From positions 62,001-126,000 of the forward strand of contig NZ_JARRAF010000004.1 in NCBI RefSeq assembly GCF_030129945.1: 64,000 bases of DNA, read 5' to 3'. Source of the stretch: Parachitinimonas caeni (GTDB taxonomy: Bacteria > Pseudomonadota > Gammaproteobacteria > Burkholderiales > Chitinimonadaceae). The position numbers were made by a program, and so were the translations under genes. The stretch's first letter is position 1, and every line of letters starts with the position of its first letter. This document shows positions 54,601 to 64,000 of the stretch, in pieces. The notes under the pieces were generated by a model, which did no database searches, was not told the origin of the DNA, and saw nothing but the letters and a program-made list of their open reading frames with translations.

Positions 54601-55644
54601 TCAGAAACCGGCTTTGTAACCGAAGCGGCGGCTCCAGGATTGCCGCACCCGCAGTTTCATGGCGTCGGGCAGCGGAACGTAGCCCGCTTCGCGCAAGCTG
54701 CTGTCACCATTCTTGTAACCCCAGTAGATGAAGTCGAGCACACTGTTTACATCCTTGCCGGCTTTGGGCACCACCACGAAGGTGGCCATCGACAGTGGCC
54801 AGCCACGATAGGTGTCATTGTTGGCCAAGACCAGATAGAAGTCGGAATCCCCATAGGTACGCGCCTTTTCAGCCTCGTATTGGGTGGAAGCCTGGATCGA
54901 CTCGGCACTGGCGCTCAGAAATACCCCCATGCGATTCGGCAACTGGGTGAAATCGAGTTTTTCGCGTGCGGCACGGCCATAGTCGAGGTAGGCGATTCCG
55001 CCGATGGTTTTCTTCAGCGTCTCTACGACGGCACTGCTGCCCTTTACCGGCAGACCAGAAAGACCGGTAACTGCCGATTTGACGCCCTTGCCCGCCGCTT
55101 TCCAGCTGGTGTTGGTGGAATCCAGATAGCTGCTCAGGATGAAGGTCGAGCCCGATGGTTCGGTTCGATAGATTGGGATAATCCCGACGTCCAGCGCCTT
55201 GGCGGGAAGCTGGCTGTTCAGTTCGACGATTTTCGGGTCGTTCCAGCGCTTGATTTTGCCAAGATAGATGTCAGAGATCAGCTCCGGGGTGAGCTTGACC
55301 TGGCCAGCGGGTATGCCCGGCAGATTGATGGCCATGACCAGTCCACCGAGGGCAACCGGATATTGGGCGATACCCCGTGCTTCCAGATCGTTGGATTTGA
55401 GCGGTTCATCCGACGCGCCAAAGTCGCTGCGTCGTTCCAGTACGCTCTTGATGCCTTCGCCTGAGTCGGTAGGCGTGAAGCTCAGATCCTTGCCGGTGGC
55501 GGCGCCATAGGCGGCACCCCATTTTTTGTACAGCCCTTCACTGAAGCTGGAGCCGGCGCCATTGAGGGCGGCGGCGAATGTGCTGGAAGTGGACAGGGAT
55601 AATGCGACGAGAATTGCGATATTACGTGTTGCCTTGACGACCAC
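54601..55644 (-). CDS. pstS: Phosphate-binding periplasmic protein PstS
   Basis: 347 aa from a GTG with GAGGT four bases upstream. The signal peptide ends in STFAA. Phosphate-binding motifs are NGAGSSFSEGLYKKW, DFGASDEPL, YRTEPSGSTFILSSYL and GGIAYLDYG. pstC, pstA and pstB are not adjacent, so the transporter must be coded elsewhere. I did not find a clear Pho box upstream. Confidence 0.92.
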   Translation of the reverse strand: MVVKATRNIAILVALSLSTSSTFAAALNGAGSSFSEGLYKKWGAAYGAATGKDLSFTPTDSGEGIKSVLERRSDFGASDEPLKSNDLEARGIAQYPVALGGLVMAINLPGIPAGQVKLTPELISDIYLGKIKRWNDPKIVELNSQLPAKALDVGIIPIYRTEPSGSTFILSSYLDSTNTSWKAAGKGVKSAVTGLSGLPVKGSSAVVETLKKTIGGIAYLDYGRAAREKLDFTQLPNRMGVFLSASAESIQASTQYEAEKARTYGDSDFYLVLANNDTYRGWPLSMATFVVVPKAGKDVNSVLDFIYWGYKNGDSSLREAGYVPLPDAMKLRVRQSWSRRFGYKAGF

Positions 55645-55959
55645 ATTTACCTCAAAAAAAGCGATGAGAGCTTGCTGGCATATTGGTGAAACTACGGAGT
55701 TTCAATTGCTATATTTTATGCAGGCTCTATGTAAGTGACTGAAAAAATGAATTATATCATTTATTGCGTCGCAGCAAATCTGGTTTAAATGTCGGACAGT
55801 CAATTTGGCGGTGTGGATTTCCCCAATCGAAAAGGGTTTTAAAAGGGCGCGGGGCTTCCTTACCGGAATAGGGCAAGCGCTACAGGCGGCTCAGATGAGG
55901 CGTGGGTTGAGGGGAGGGGGCGGCGGGCAGGGCGCCTGCCGCAGGGGGGCGAGATGCTT
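55645..55959. other. Intergenic stretch upstream of pstS
   Basis: No gene seen in these 315 bp. A GC-rich hairpin near 55920-55945 (GCGGGCAGG with CCTGCCGC, one bulge) lies after the DUF498 gene; it lacks a U-run. Confidence 0.5.
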
Positions 55960-56328
55960 TTACTTGTACAACACGGCCAGCAGCACCTGCCGTCCTTCAC
56001 TCATCAGAATATTGTAGGTACGGCAGGCTGCACCCAGGTTCATGGCGTCCAGGCCGATTTGCGCCTGCATCAGTGCGCTGGTCAGTCGCGGATGGGGGAA
56101 GCGTTGTTGGCTGCCGGTGGCCAGCAGAACGAGTTCGGGCTTGAACGCGATCAGCTCGGCGAAGTCTTCTGCCTGCAGTGCATCGAAGCTGTCCGGGCGC
56201 CAGGGGGCCATGCGCTCGGGCATTACCAGCATGCTGCCGGTGTGGCGTTGCGCGTTGATCATGACGAAATCGTCGCCATAGCCGGTAAAGGTGTTGAGAT
56301 GGGTGAGCGCGTGGCTTTGCAGTTTCAT
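55960..56328 (-). CDS. Mth938-like (DUF498) protein
   Basis: 122 aa. VMINAQRHTGSMLVMPERM, ELVLLATGSQQRFPHPRL and GLDAMNLGAACRTYNILM are typical of the DUF498/Mth938 family, whose human relative NDUFAF3 assists complex I assembly. Role in bacteria is unknown. It sits alone on the minus strand. Confidence 0.88.
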   Translation of the reverse strand: MKLQSHALTHLNTFTGYGDDFVMINAQRHTGSMLVMPERMAPWRPDSFDALQAEDFAELIAFKPELVLLATGSQQRFPHPRLTSALMQAQIGLDAMNLGAACRTYNILMSEGRQVLLAVLYK

Positions 56329-56468
56329 CGTAGGCTCCGGAGCAAATGGGAGGGATTTTTGCGTATTTTCCCATCAATCGCTGCTGGATGGGTGCCAACA
56401 GGTGTGGCCTGGGCGTTGTTGACCCCTCACGTTTGATGAAAAGGGGCCGTACAGAACGCCAACGGCGC

Positions 56469-57872
56469 TTAGCGCAGGGCGATGGTCTGTTGCTTCCAGA
56501 GTGGGTCTTGCCAGCGATAGAACACGCTCAGAGAGCTGGGGTTGTCGGCTTTTCGTTCCACTTCCAGTGTATCAAGCTGAATCGACTCGAAGCTGCGTTT
56601 ATAGCGGCCATCGACCCGTGCTTCCCGCGCTACCAGAAACTGCTTGCCCCCCGGCACCCAGCCGGCAAATTCCACATAGCCTACATCCGGTCCACTCAGG
56701 GAAGGTGGCATGACGTCTACCGTCCAACCCTCTGCGGTCTGGCGGAACATCCATAGCTCACGCCAGCTGTCGAGCGGTTGTACGGCCAGCGCCAACGCGG
56801 TGCCCTGAGGGTGGGTGCTGGCGGATGCGGTCCAGACCAGCCCATAGGTGCAGCGGCGTAGCAGCGGGGTGCTGGCATCGTGTTTGGCATCGACCAGTGC
56901 AACGCATGTTTCGCCGGGTTGGCCGGGGGTGGTAACCACCGTCAGCTTGGGAGGGCGAGCCGGCACGGTTTCGGCGGCCAGGCGGGATGCTCCTACCCGC
57001 ACGGCGGCATCGGAGTACAGATAGCTGTCTTCTTCAGGCAGCTCTGCCTTGTTGATGGCGGCCAGTTCGTGCAGCGAGCGTTTGGCGGCCAGATCTGCCG
57101 TTTCTCCGCGTCGGATTTTTTGATAGGCCAGACTGGCCCAGATGCCGGCACGGCGCATGCGCAGACGATTGCGGGTGTAATCGGGCAAGGGGGTCAGATC
57201 AATCTGATCCAGGACTTCGGCGCGCCACAGATCCAGGTTATAGCGATCAGTCGGCCTAAGATTGGGGTCTATGCACTCGTGGCGGGTCAGTGCCAGCGCG
57301 GCACGGGCGCGTTGTTCGGGCTGGGCCTGCAAGGCGAGCACCCGGCGGAAGGCTTCTCCGTCATAGCACAGTTGTACCCGGCCTTCGCGCTCAAAGCTGC
57401 GCAAGTTGATGCCAACGCTGCTGACCACTTCAAGATGCGCTGCCAGAGTGGGATCGGTGGTTTTGCCAACTTTTACCGAAGCCCGTCGAGCCAGGCGCTC
57501 GGCCATGCTGCCGAGGGCATCGAAGGGTTCGGCGGTGATCGCATCGGCTGACGCAGCCTTCAGATACGCGGCGGCGTAGCTGATACCCAGTGCTTCGGCG
57601 CCGGGGGTGTCACGTAGAAAACGGACAACCGACAATAATTCCGGGGCATCGGTGGCCTGCAATGATTGCACTCTTACCTGACTGGCGCGGATATAACCGC
57701 CACGCTCACGCCGGTGGTCATATACCTGCAGGTAATCTTGTTTGCTGCCACGGATTTCCAGGCTATCGCCCTGCCACAGCGCGGCTTGCAGGGTAGCGGT
57801 TTCTCGGGGGGCGGCGCGCAGGGCGGCCTGATCCTGGGTCACGATGGCCAGGATGGCAAGAGCGGTCAACAT
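56469..57872 (-). CDS. Exported SH3-like domain protein
   Basis: 467 aa from the ATG at 57872, with AAGGA eight bases upstream and a short signal peptide-like start ([19 protein letters not shown]). An SH3-like domain lies at about residues 20-70 ([20 protein letters not shown], then GGYIRASQV). The middle is helical and Ala/Arg-rich; the last 120 residues are strand-rich with several Trp. Bacterial SH3 domains bind cell wall. It lies 94 bp downstream of the SPFH gene on the same strand. A longer reading from 58064 runs back over that gap and was rejected. Confidence 0.7.
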   Translation of the reverse strand: MLTALAILAIVTQDQAALRAAPRETATLQAALWQGDSLEIRGSKQDYLQVYDHRRERGGYIRASQVRVQSLQATDAPELLSVVRFLRDTPGAEALGISYAAAYLKAASADAITAEPFDALGSMAERLARRASVKVGKTTDPTLAAHLEVVSSVGINLRSFEREGRVQLCYDGEAFRRVLALQAQPEQRARAALALTRHECIDPNLRPTDRYNLDLWRAEVLDQIDLTPLPDYTRNRLRMRRAGIWASLAYQKIRRGETADLAAKRSLHELAAINKAELPEEDSYLYSDAAVRVGASRLAAETVPARPPKLTVVTTPGQPGETCVALVDAKHDASTPLLRRCTYGLVWTASASTHPQGTALALAVQPLDSWRELWMFRQTAEGWTVDVMPPSLSGPDVGYVEFAGWVPGGKQFLVAREARVDGRYKRSFESIQLDTLEVERKADNPSSLSVFYRWQDPLWKQQTIALR

Positions 57873-57966
57873 GCTGGGTGTCCTTGAATGCGGGAAGAGG
57901 GGGCGGACGGGCAGCAGGCGGTTACTGGCTTGACCTGCTGCTTGGCCGGGGCGGTTCTTGTGGTAT

Positions 57967-59292
57967 TTACTCGGCAGGCGGAGCCTCTTCCGGTTGGGTT
58001 GGGGCTGGCGTAACCGGGGCGGGCTTGCTGGCACCGAGCAAGGCAGAGCCGATGAAGCCGCCATCAGCAGGTGGCGGGGCGATGATGACCGAGATCTTGT
58101 CCGATAACTTGTCGGCCAGGGTTTTCTGGATCAGTAACGGGTTCTTCGCAATCAGGGCGCCATCGCGGGCCAGTTGCTCGCTGGCCACCTTGCCGACCTT
58201 CTCCATACGATAAACCTCGGCATCGGCCAGCTTGTGGCGAGAGTCCGCTTCACCGGCTGCTTCGATGCGTCGGGCCTCGGCGCTGGCCTCCGCCGTCTTG
58301 ATGCGCGAGATCTTCTCGGCTTCGGCTTCGAGCTGGCGTTGCTCGATCTGCTTCTGCTTGAAGGGCAGCACATGCTTCATGGCCTCGGCTTGGGCGCGGG
58401 CGGCGATGATCTGCTCCTGTCCGGCGGCCTCGGCGGCCTTTTCGCGCTTGACCTTCTCGGCTTCGGCTTCCAGTTCATTCTGCTTGACCTGCTTGCTGCG
58501 CAGATCGAGGGTGTAGCGCATCTTGTCCGATTCCATCTCGGCCGCCAGCATCTTCTCCAGACCGGCCTTGTAGTCAGCAGGCAGATCCACCTGGCCAATC
58601 ATCACCGACTTGAGCACGATGCCATCGGCGGCCAGCTTGGGCTTGAGCTCGTCGGCAATCGACTGCTGGATTTCCATCCGCTTGGTCGAAAAGATTTCCT
58701 TGACCGAGTAGCGGGTGAAGGTGCGGTACACAATGCCCTCAATCACCGGCTGGACAATTTCTGTGCCGACATTGTCGGGCAGGCGTTTCGAAACCTGGGC
58801 GAGCTTGGTTGGGTCGAGTGCGTAGCGCACCGAGAGGTCCACCCCGACGGCTAGTCCTTCCATCGACTGGAAGGGGGCATTGCCACTGGCGCTACGGCTT
58901 TCGGTTGGCCGGAACAGCTGGTCCCGCATCGAATACACCCTGACCGAGTGCAGACCGGGGATTTCCAGCAGCGGCCCCTCGCCGAATTCGGCGCTGTTGC
59001 CGGTGAGCTGATTGGTGCGGATCGCCATCTCGCCGCGCTCAACAGTCAGGAACGGTGGGTGGGTATACAGGGCATAGGCAGCGACGGTGGTGACTCCCAG
59101 CGCCAGCAGTCGGCCGCGCATGCGGTTGATGCTCTGCAGCAGGGAGGGCACCCGGCTGAACACCGCCTCGCCCATGCTGCCCAGCAACCGTTGCAGTGCC
59201 TCGATCAGTGTGGTGAGAACCTTCTGCGTGGCTTCAATCGTGGCGACGACTGTGGACTGAAGCACCTCTGCGACACTTTTCCGTTCCGACAT
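57967..59292 (-). CDS. SPFH/band 7 membrane protein
   Basis: 441 aa. One membrane helix is at about residues 62-78 ([17 protein letters not shown]), then an SPFH domain ([17 protein letters not shown]). Next is a long Ala/Glu/Lys-rich coiled coil (about 250-390) with repeated EAEAEK and EAGE-like motifs. A Pro-rich tail ([18 protein letters not shown]) ends it. This is a prohibitin/stomatin relative, probably an oligomeric membrane scaffold. It is not hflK or hflC, which are coded at 11-13 kb. Confidence 0.85.
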   Translation of the reverse strand: MSERKSVAEVLQSTVVATIEATQKVLTTLIEALQRLLGSMGEAVFSRVPSLLQSINRMRGRLLALGVTTVAAYALYTHPPFLTVERGEMAIRTNQLTGNSAEFGEGPLLEIPGLHSVRVYSMRDQLFRPTESRSASGNAPFQSMEGLAVGVDLSVRYALDPTKLAQVSKRLPDNVGTEIVQPVIEGIVYRTFTRYSVKEIFSTKRMEIQQSIADELKPKLAADGIVLKSVMIGQVDLPADYKAGLEKMLAAEMESDKMRYTLDLRSKQVKQNELEAEAEKVKREKAAEAAGQEQIIAARAQAEAMKHVLPFKQKQIEQRQLEAEAEKISRIKTAEASAEARRIEAAGEADSRHKLADAEVYRMEKVGKVASEQLARDGALIAKNPLLIQKTLADKLSDKISVIIAPPPADGGFIGSALLGASKPAPVTPAPTQPEEAPPAE

Positions 59293-59605
59293 GATATTTA
59301 CCCCTGAATGCGCAATTTAAGTAGATGCGAAGCGCGGAGCATCCGACTTTCTCTTCTGTGATCGGTGGTTCCGGGTTGACGGTTACCAACGTGATCGGCG
59401 CCTCGCGTTTTCGTGGAGACCATCTTGCGCGGCGAGGGGGGGAAGGTTCAAAGCCCGCACGGGGCGAGAATCGTTCGTTGTGTGTAGATCCGGTTAGCCG
59501 GCGGAAGAAACCTTCACGGCTGTGGTGTGACTGCACGGTTCAAAAGCCGGATACTGTAGGCTCCATGTCATCTGGTATCCAGGGGCAGAACAGCCTGAGG
59601 TCATC
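59293..59605. other. Intergenic stretch between the SPFH gene and the response regulator
   Basis: The divergent genes share this 313-bp region. No gene, terminator or clear promoter seen. Confidence 0.5.
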
Positions 59606-60334
59606 ATGTCTACAGAACCCCGTGTTGCCATCATCGAAGACGACATTCCCACCAGCAAACAGCTACGGGGCTGGGTCGAGGCTGCCCGGCCCGGCATCCG
59701 GGTTGACCAGTGGTTCAATCGTGACGACGCCGAAGCCGCGATTGCCCGCGAACGTTACGATCTGGTAGTGCTCGACATCGAGCTGGGGCGGGAACGCCAT
59801 GCCGGCGTGGCCATCATCAACGCCATCAACAAACTCCACGGCACACCGGTGCTGGTGGTGTCGGCGATGCCGGCGACGATCTACCGCAGCATCATGAAAG
59901 CGCTCGATGCCTGGGATTACCTGCAGAAGACGACTTTCGGTGAGGCTGATTTCATCGACACCTTTCTGGAGATCCTGCGCGCAGCCAAGGATAGAAAGGT
60001 GGAGGCTACCGAGAGCACACCGGCGGAAAAGCGCGAGCTGTCGATTGATCCGCTACGGCAGAGCACGCCGATCTGGCGTGGCCAGCGCGTCAACCTGCCG
60101 CTGACGGCACAGCGGATTCTGGACGCGCTGTATCAACGGCGCGGCGAAGTCGTGTCGTACGAAGAGCTGTATGGCGTCGTGAAAAGCGGCCGTAATCGCG
60201 ACAATATCCGCAAGCATGTCAGTACGATCCGCGATGCGTTTCGCGAGCTGGACCCGGATTTTGACTGTATCGAGAATATTCCGATGCGGGGGTTCCGCTG
60301 GAGTGACACCGCACCCAGCAACGGTCGCCACTGA
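59606..60334 (+). CDS. Response regulator (REC plus winged-helix)
   Basis: 242 aa. REC domain has the acidic pocket EDD (residues 11-13), phospho-acceptor Asp57 (LVVLDIEL), Ser86 and Lys108. The C-terminal domain (about 150-235) is OmpR-like with LTAQRILDALYQRRGEVVSY and RDNIRKHVSTIRDAF. The kinase gene starts two bases after the stop. It is probably a DNA-binding regulator of its own target set. Confidence 0.88.
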   Translation: MSTEPRVAIIEDDIPTSKQLRGWVEAARPGIRVDQWFNRDDAEAAIARERYDLVVLDIELGRERHAGVAIINAINKLHGTPVLVVSAMPATIYRSIMKALDAWDYLQKTTFGEADFIDTFLEILRAAKDRKVEATESTPAEKRELSIDPLRQSTPIWRGQRVNLPLTAQRILDALYQRRGEVVSYEELYGVVKSGRNRDNIRKHVSTIRDAFRELDPDFDCIENIPMRGFRWSDTAPSNGRH

Positions 60335-60336
60335 TC

Positions 60337-62427
60337 ATGTCCGCGTTGTTGCGCTTTCTTAGTAGTTTCCGCCTGCGTTTTCTGTTCCGGGGCGCGTTTT
60401 TGCTGCTGGCCCTGTCGATTCTGGCGCTCGCCTTGTATTTGCTGCAGGAAGAGAAGCAACTCAGTTACAAGAATTACCGCCACAGCTTTCATAAAACCGA
60501 AGAGCAGATCGCCGCCAAACTGCGTCATCCCACCGGGCAGCTGGCCTTGCTCAACCCAGGGTACAGCGAAGGCAATGTCACGCCCTTGCGCCCGATGCTG
60601 CTGCCGTTCTCGGCGCTGGATTTTGACGACCAGAACAAGGTGCGCAATGCCGTCGAAATGGCCGGTTGTCTGGTGCAGTACGGCCAGGATGGCAATGTCT
60701 GCGTCGCGATTGGCAATAATCCTTGGGCGGGTGGGTTTATCTATATTGCCGGCAGCTTCGCCAGCGAGCGCCTGCAGCCGCATATTCAGGGCGAAACCGA
60801 TCTGACCTCCTCGCACCGCATCCGGGTGGAAGTCGCCTTGCGTGGCCAGACTTACCAATGGGTGGCACCGTTTGAATATTCGCCGGATATGGGGCAGAGC
60901 GGGCAGAGCAACCCCGACGTGCGCGGCCGCTTTACCGGCTTTGTTGATGTCGGGGACGTGCTCAAGCCTCATACCCGGCCAGTGCGCGAGTTTCGCGGGT
61001 GGGTCTGGCAGGCCGCCGAGTGCATCCAGCCCGAGCGGGCCGAGTTCCGGCAGGGCTGCCAGTATCAGACGTTCTATTCTTTGCGCCTGCCGGTCGAGGT
61101 ACTGCGCGATGCCTTGTTTCAGAAGCCCAGGCCGGTTTGGCCTCCGGCCGATCTCAACCAGATCAAGGCCCGCATCCAGGTATTGGCGCCGGGTGTGGGA
61201 CAAACCCTGTTCGATAGCAATCGCGATGGTGCCATCCCGCCATTTTCCCTGACTGCGCTCAAGCCGCTGTTGTTGCCGGGAGAGTCCCTGCGCATCCGCA
61301 AGCTTGCCAGTCAGGCACAGCGCGAGCTGATCCATCTGACCGGCAGCGATGAAACGCCTGATGACTCCTGGCGGTTTTTGAATCGGGTGATTCAGCAATT
61401 ACCCGTTGATGAACAGAATGCGCCGATTGAGGCGCGCCAGTTGATCACCACCCCGGTAGGGATCTACGAAGTTCTACTGACGGGCGATAGCCGCAGCGTC
61501 AACAAAAGCCTTGCCGTGGTGGCGCAGCGCGGTGCGTGGTTTATTGGCGCCATGCTGCTGGCGCTGCTGGTGGCCTGGGTGGTGATCGAAATCGGCATCA
61601 TCCGCCGCATTGCCAAGCTGACGCGGCGGGCGGCTTCGGTGTCCCGCAGCGTGAAAGGTAGCGTAGGGCCGGAACATCTCGACCTGCGCGACATGCGGGG
61701 AGGGGATGAGCTCGGCATTCTCGCCAGCTGCCTGCATGACCTGCTGCAACGGGTGAAGGAGGATGCCGAGCGCGAGAAGATCCGCGCCGAGCAGGAGAAG
61801 GATATGTGGCACGCCGTCGGCCACGAGATCATGTCGCCCCTGCAATCGCTGATGGCCCTGCATGCCGCCCCGGATGACCCCAGCCAGCGCTATATCAGCC
61901 GCATGCAGCAGGCGGTGCGGGTGCTCTATGGTAGCGCCTCGCCCAGCGAAGCCTTCCAGTCAACCACCTTGCAGGTGGCGGCGATGGATATAGACGGATT
62001 TTTGCAGAACGTGGCAGGCAACGCCCCCTGCGTCGGCATCGAAAATGTGCAGTATCAAAGCCTCGGCCAGCCGGTGTGGGTGCGGGCAGATGACTATTCG
62101 TTAGAGGATGTTGTCACCCACATCCTGCGTAATGCCGATCGCTACCGGGTGCCAGGCACTGCTATCGAATTGACGCTGACGACCAGCGAAACCACGGTCA
62201 GCGTCAGCATCTTCAATCAGGGCCCGCCAGTCGCCGACGAGATGCTGGACCGGATCTTCGAGTATGGGGTGTCCGACCATCAGGACTCCGCCGCCAATGG
62301 CAATCGCGGGCAGGGCCTGTTTGTCGCCAAGACTTACATGGCAAAAATGGGCGGGACTATTTTGGTTCAGAATCAGCCCGAAGGGGTGACGTTCTGCCTG
62401 AGCCTGCCAAGATTGAATCAGGCGTGA
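60337..62427 (+). CDS. Sensor histidine kinase with large extracytoplasmic domain
   Basis: 696 aa. Membrane helices at about 18-37 and 402-420 bracket a sensor domain of about 360 residues, which is large and has no known signature. A HAMP-like linker (RRIAKLTRRAASVSRS) follows, then the H-box GHEIMSPLQSL with His496. It differs from the common HE[LI]RTPL in having MSP. HATPase motifs are VTHILRNADRY, IFNQGPPVADE and GNRGQGLFVA. It partners the response regulator gene directly upstream. Confidence 0.88.
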   Translation: MSALLRFLSSFRLRFLFRGAFLLLALSILALALYLLQEEKQLSYKNYRHSFHKTEEQIAAKLRHPTGQLALLNPGYSEGNVTPLRPMLLPFSALDFDDQNKVRNAVEMAGCLVQYGQDGNVCVAIGNNPWAGGFIYIAGSFASERLQPHIQGETDLTSSHRIRVEVALRGQTYQWVAPFEYSPDMGQSGQSNPDVRGRFTGFVDVGDVLKPHTRPVREFRGWVWQAAECIQPERAEFRQGCQYQTFYSLRLPVEVLRDALFQKPRPVWPPADLNQIKARIQVLAPGVGQTLFDSNRDGAIPPFSLTALKPLLLPGESLRIRKLASQAQRELIHLTGSDETPDDSWRFLNRVIQQLPVDEQNAPIEARQLITTPVGIYEVLLTGDSRSVNKSLAVVAQRGAWFIGAMLLALLVAWVVIEIGIIRRIAKLTRRAASVSRSVKGSVGPEHLDLRDMRGGDELGILASCLHDLLQRVKEDAEREKIRAEQEKDMWHAVGHEIMSPLQSLMALHAAPDDPSQRYISRMQQAVRVLYGSASPSEAFQSTTLQVAAMDIDGFLQNVAGNAPCVGIENVQYQSLGQPVWVRADDYSLEDVVTHILRNADRYRVPGTAIELTLTTSETTVSVSIFNQGPPVADEMLDRIFEYGVSDHQDSAANGNRGQGLFVAKTYMAKMGGTILVQNQPEGVTFCLSLPRLNQA

Positions 62428-62436
62428 TCTGACGAC

Positions 62437-62458
62437 CCATACGCGAATCGCCGTATGG
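62437..62458 (+). other. Small hairpin after the sensor kinase gene
   Basis: CCATACG / CGTATGG stem with an 8-nt loop, 10 bp after the kinase stop. No U-run, so termination is doubtful. Confidence 0.45.
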
Positions 62459-62502
62459 CAATGGAATAAAACGCCTGCTAGATTTGTGCTTCATTTTATG
62501 CG

Positions 62503-63612
62503 GTGAAAAAAGCAGGCATGGATCAGAGCGCATCACCTAGCAACCCTATCCCCACCGCCCGTGCCCTACCGTTAGCTCCCTTGTCGATTGCGGCAGCGGG
62601 TTTGTGCTGTGCGGTCGGCCATTCACTGGCGGCGGCCTCAGCCGCCATCCGGGCCGGGATGGATCATTTTCAGGAAAGCCAGTATGTGACGCAGGAAGGT
62701 TACCGCTTGCTGACCGCACGGCTGCCGGACGACACCCTGTGGGGTAAAGCGAGACTGGCTCGCTGGATCAGCCTGGCAATCGCGGATTGCCTGCGGGGAC
62801 TAGCGGTGCTGGACACCCGGCAGATTCCCGTGATCTGGCTCGCACCCGAGCAGGAACGCGCCGGCTACGATGCTGACTGGTATCGCGAGGCATTTGATCT
62901 GGCCCTGCATCAATTGCAAGCCAGTTTTCATACCCACTCCGGTGTTCTGCCGCATGGTCGGGCTGGGTTGGCCCCAGCCTTGCAACAGGCGGCTAACTGG
63001 ATTGCCAGTGGTGAGGTGCAGCAAGTCTTGCTGGTTGGGGCTGATTCATTGCTGGAAGCCCCCACCATCAATGCCTATTTGCAAGCCCATCGATTGCAGG
63101 CGCCAGGTAATGTCGATGGTTTCATTCCCGGCGAGGCCGCTGCAGCCCTGTTATTGACCACGGCCAGCCTGGCGCCCACCGGCCTTGTCCTGTGCGGCGC
63201 CGGCATGGCGCTGGAACCTGGCCGGATCGATGGCAGTGTGCCCAGCCGCGCACAAGGGCTATCCGCTGCCATCCGGGCAGCGCTGGCCGCCGCCAACCTT
63301 GATTTTGCCGCACTGGATTTCCGGTTCAGCGACCAGAACGGCGAGTCTTTCTACGCCAAGGAAGCCGCCAATGCTCTCAGTCGCGTAACACCGGTTCATG
63401 GCCATCAGCTACGACTGATGACGCTGGCCGATTGCCTGGGCGAAGTCGGTGCTGCTACCGGGCCGGCAATGCTGGCGTATTTGCACAGTCTGCGACAGAA
63501 GCGGGGGCACTATCGACCCCCACTCGGCCCGACTGGCTTATTGCATCTAGCTAATGACAATGGCCTAAGAAGTGCGGTCGTGGTGGAATACCCGGCCGAC
63601 TTGCCCGAATAA
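62503..63612 (+). CDS. Ketoacyl-synthase-fold protein lacking the catalytic Cys, T6SS-associated type
   Basis: About 369 aa; the GTG-started N-terminus MKKAGMDQSA is uncertain, with an ATG at 62518 as an alternative. The fold of KAS enzymes is clear (VDGFIPGEAAAALLL, ADCLGEVGAATGPAML, VLLVGADSLLEA). Where the catalytic Cys is expected, before the active-site helix, the sequence is LPHGRAGLAPALQ with no Cys, and the usual HGT motif is missing. It is thus probably a binding or scaffold protein. It comes just before a DUF4150 gene, an arrangement seen in type VI secretion effector loci. Confidence 0.75.
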   Translation: MKKAGMDQSASPSNPIPTARALPLAPLSIAAAGLCCAVGHSLAAASAAIRAGMDHFQESQYVTQEGYRLLTARLPDDTLWGKARLARWISLAIADCLRGLAVLDTRQIPVIWLAPEQERAGYDADWYREAFDLALHQLQASFHTHSGVLPHGRAGLAPALQQAANWIASGEVQQVLLVGADSLLEAPTINAYLQAHRLQAPGNVDGFIPGEAAAALLLTTASLAPTGLVLCGAGMALEPGRIDGSVPSRAQGLSAAIRAALAAANLDFAALDFRFSDQNGESFYAKEAANALSRVTPVHGHQLRLMTLADCLGEVGAATGPAMLAYLHSLRQKRGHYRPPLGPTGLLHLANDNGLRSAVVVEYPADLPE

Positions 63613-63644
63613 GGCCCCGCAAGGGCCCTTCGCCTGGAGAAAAC

Positions 63645-64000
63645 ATGGAAACCCACGTTTATATCAACGACAACGAAGCCTGTTCGAAAGCTGCTGACGG
63701 CGTCAGTCTGGGGGCTTTCCCCGACCCCTGCTGGAGCCCACCGCCGCCTGGTGCCGGACCCGTGTTGATTCCCTACCCCAACACCGCCACGGCCAGCAAT
63801 CTGCAGAACGGCAGCTGCACCGTGTTTGTCTGCAATACCGAAGTAGCGCTGAAGGACGTGTCCTATCTGGCCAACAGCACCGGCAATGAGCCGGCGACGC
63901 CAAATCTGCCAAAAGGTCTGAAAACCGGCGTGATTAAAGGCAATGCCTACTTTGTTGACTGGTCGGTCAATGTCAAATTCGAAGGACTGAATGTCTGTCG
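63645..64000 (+). CDS. DUF4150 PAAR-like tip protein (partial)
   Basis: Starts at 63645 (CTGGAGA upstream) and runs off the window end; 118 codons are seen. NDNEACSKAADGVSLGAFPDPC and later IPYPNTATASNLQNGS, then KDVSYLANSTGNEPATPN, are those of DUF4150 proteins, PAAR-like domains that cap the VgrG spike of type VI secretion systems and often carry a toxin C-terminus. Toxin and immunity genes, if any, lie beyond the edge. The quoted segments are outlines. Confidence 0.82.
   Translation, partial: METHVYINDNEACSKAADGVSLGAFPDPCWSPPPPGAGPVLIPYPNTATASNLQNGSCTVFVCNTEVALKDVSYLANSTGNEPATPNLPKGLKTGVIKGNAYFVDWSVNVKFEGLNVC

Noticed and set aside
54580-55464. 294-aa plus-strand open frame over pstS
   Set aside because: Antisense shadow of pstS, which has a signal peptide and phosphate-binding motifs.
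55645-55760. Pho box upstream of pstS
   Set aside because: No pair of CTGTCAT-like repeats with the right spacing was found.
60133-61398. 421-aa minus-strand open frame
   Set aside because: It lies antisense to the response regulator and sensor kinase, both of which have clear motifs; GC-rich codons leave few stops on the other strand.

Overview
The window reads as a continuous stretch of a betaproteobacterial chromosome, most likely from the Neisseriales (Chromobacteriaceae/Chitinibacteraceae-like). Evidence for this is the run ndk-rlmN-pilW-rodZ-ispG-hisS-yfgM-bamB-der-hfq-hflX-hflK-hflC-hisZ-purA, the use of hisZ, a fnr/hemN pair, and LPS (Kdo hydroxylase) and type IV pilus genes. Genus assignment is inference; no rRNA is present.

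Layout. 1-207 is the 5' part of a divergent SPOR-type gene. 352-15930 is a dense, nearly gap-free plus-strand housekeeping block: nucleotide metabolism, 23S/tRNA methylation, pilus and cell-shape proteins, isoprenoid and histidyl-tRNA synthesis, BAM-complex assembly, ribosome GTPases, Hfq and the HflKC membrane protease regulators, then hisZ and purA. 16065-16521 holds two identical tandem tRNA-Leu(CAG) genes on the minus strand, each with its own consensus promoter and terminator, divergent from rnr. 19264-31013 is a mixed region: a hybrid sensor kinase, PilZ-like, SIMPL, YgfX-like, SapC, copper chaperone PCu(A)C, a UbiG-like methyltransferase, a DCC protein, phosphatidylserine synthase-like, Hsp15, YciK and a Pit phosphate transporter.

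31073-44650 is more accessory. It has an AT-richer secreted beta-helix protein with three Cys-rich repeats, a periplasmic binding protein, and a minus-strand cluster (EAL-HDOD, TPR, orphan ParA, PhoH, Bcp). It then has the anaerobic pair fnr/hemN with an FNR box between them, a TauE/SafE-like membrane protein and a small Ala/Pro-rich lipoprotein behind a strong hairpin leader. 44651-59292 contains a large secreted NHL-propeller protein, a GGDEF cyclase, SelO, a Kdo hydroxylase, speA, a lipoprotein, a lone PstS and an SPFH membrane protein. 59606-62427 is a two-component system. 62503-64000 starts what looks like a type VI secretion effector locus: a ketoacyl-synthase-fold protein without the catalytic Cys, then a DUF4150 PAAR-like tip protein cut by the window edge.

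No CRISPR array, transposase, integrase or rRNA was seen. Rho-independent terminators are clear at many gene ends. The most interesting unexplained items are the repeat/beta-helix protein, the pseudo-ketoacyl-synthase/DUF4150 locus, the hairpin leader near 43.9 kb, a dispersed intergenic element downstream of several genes, and the orphan ParA-TPR pair.
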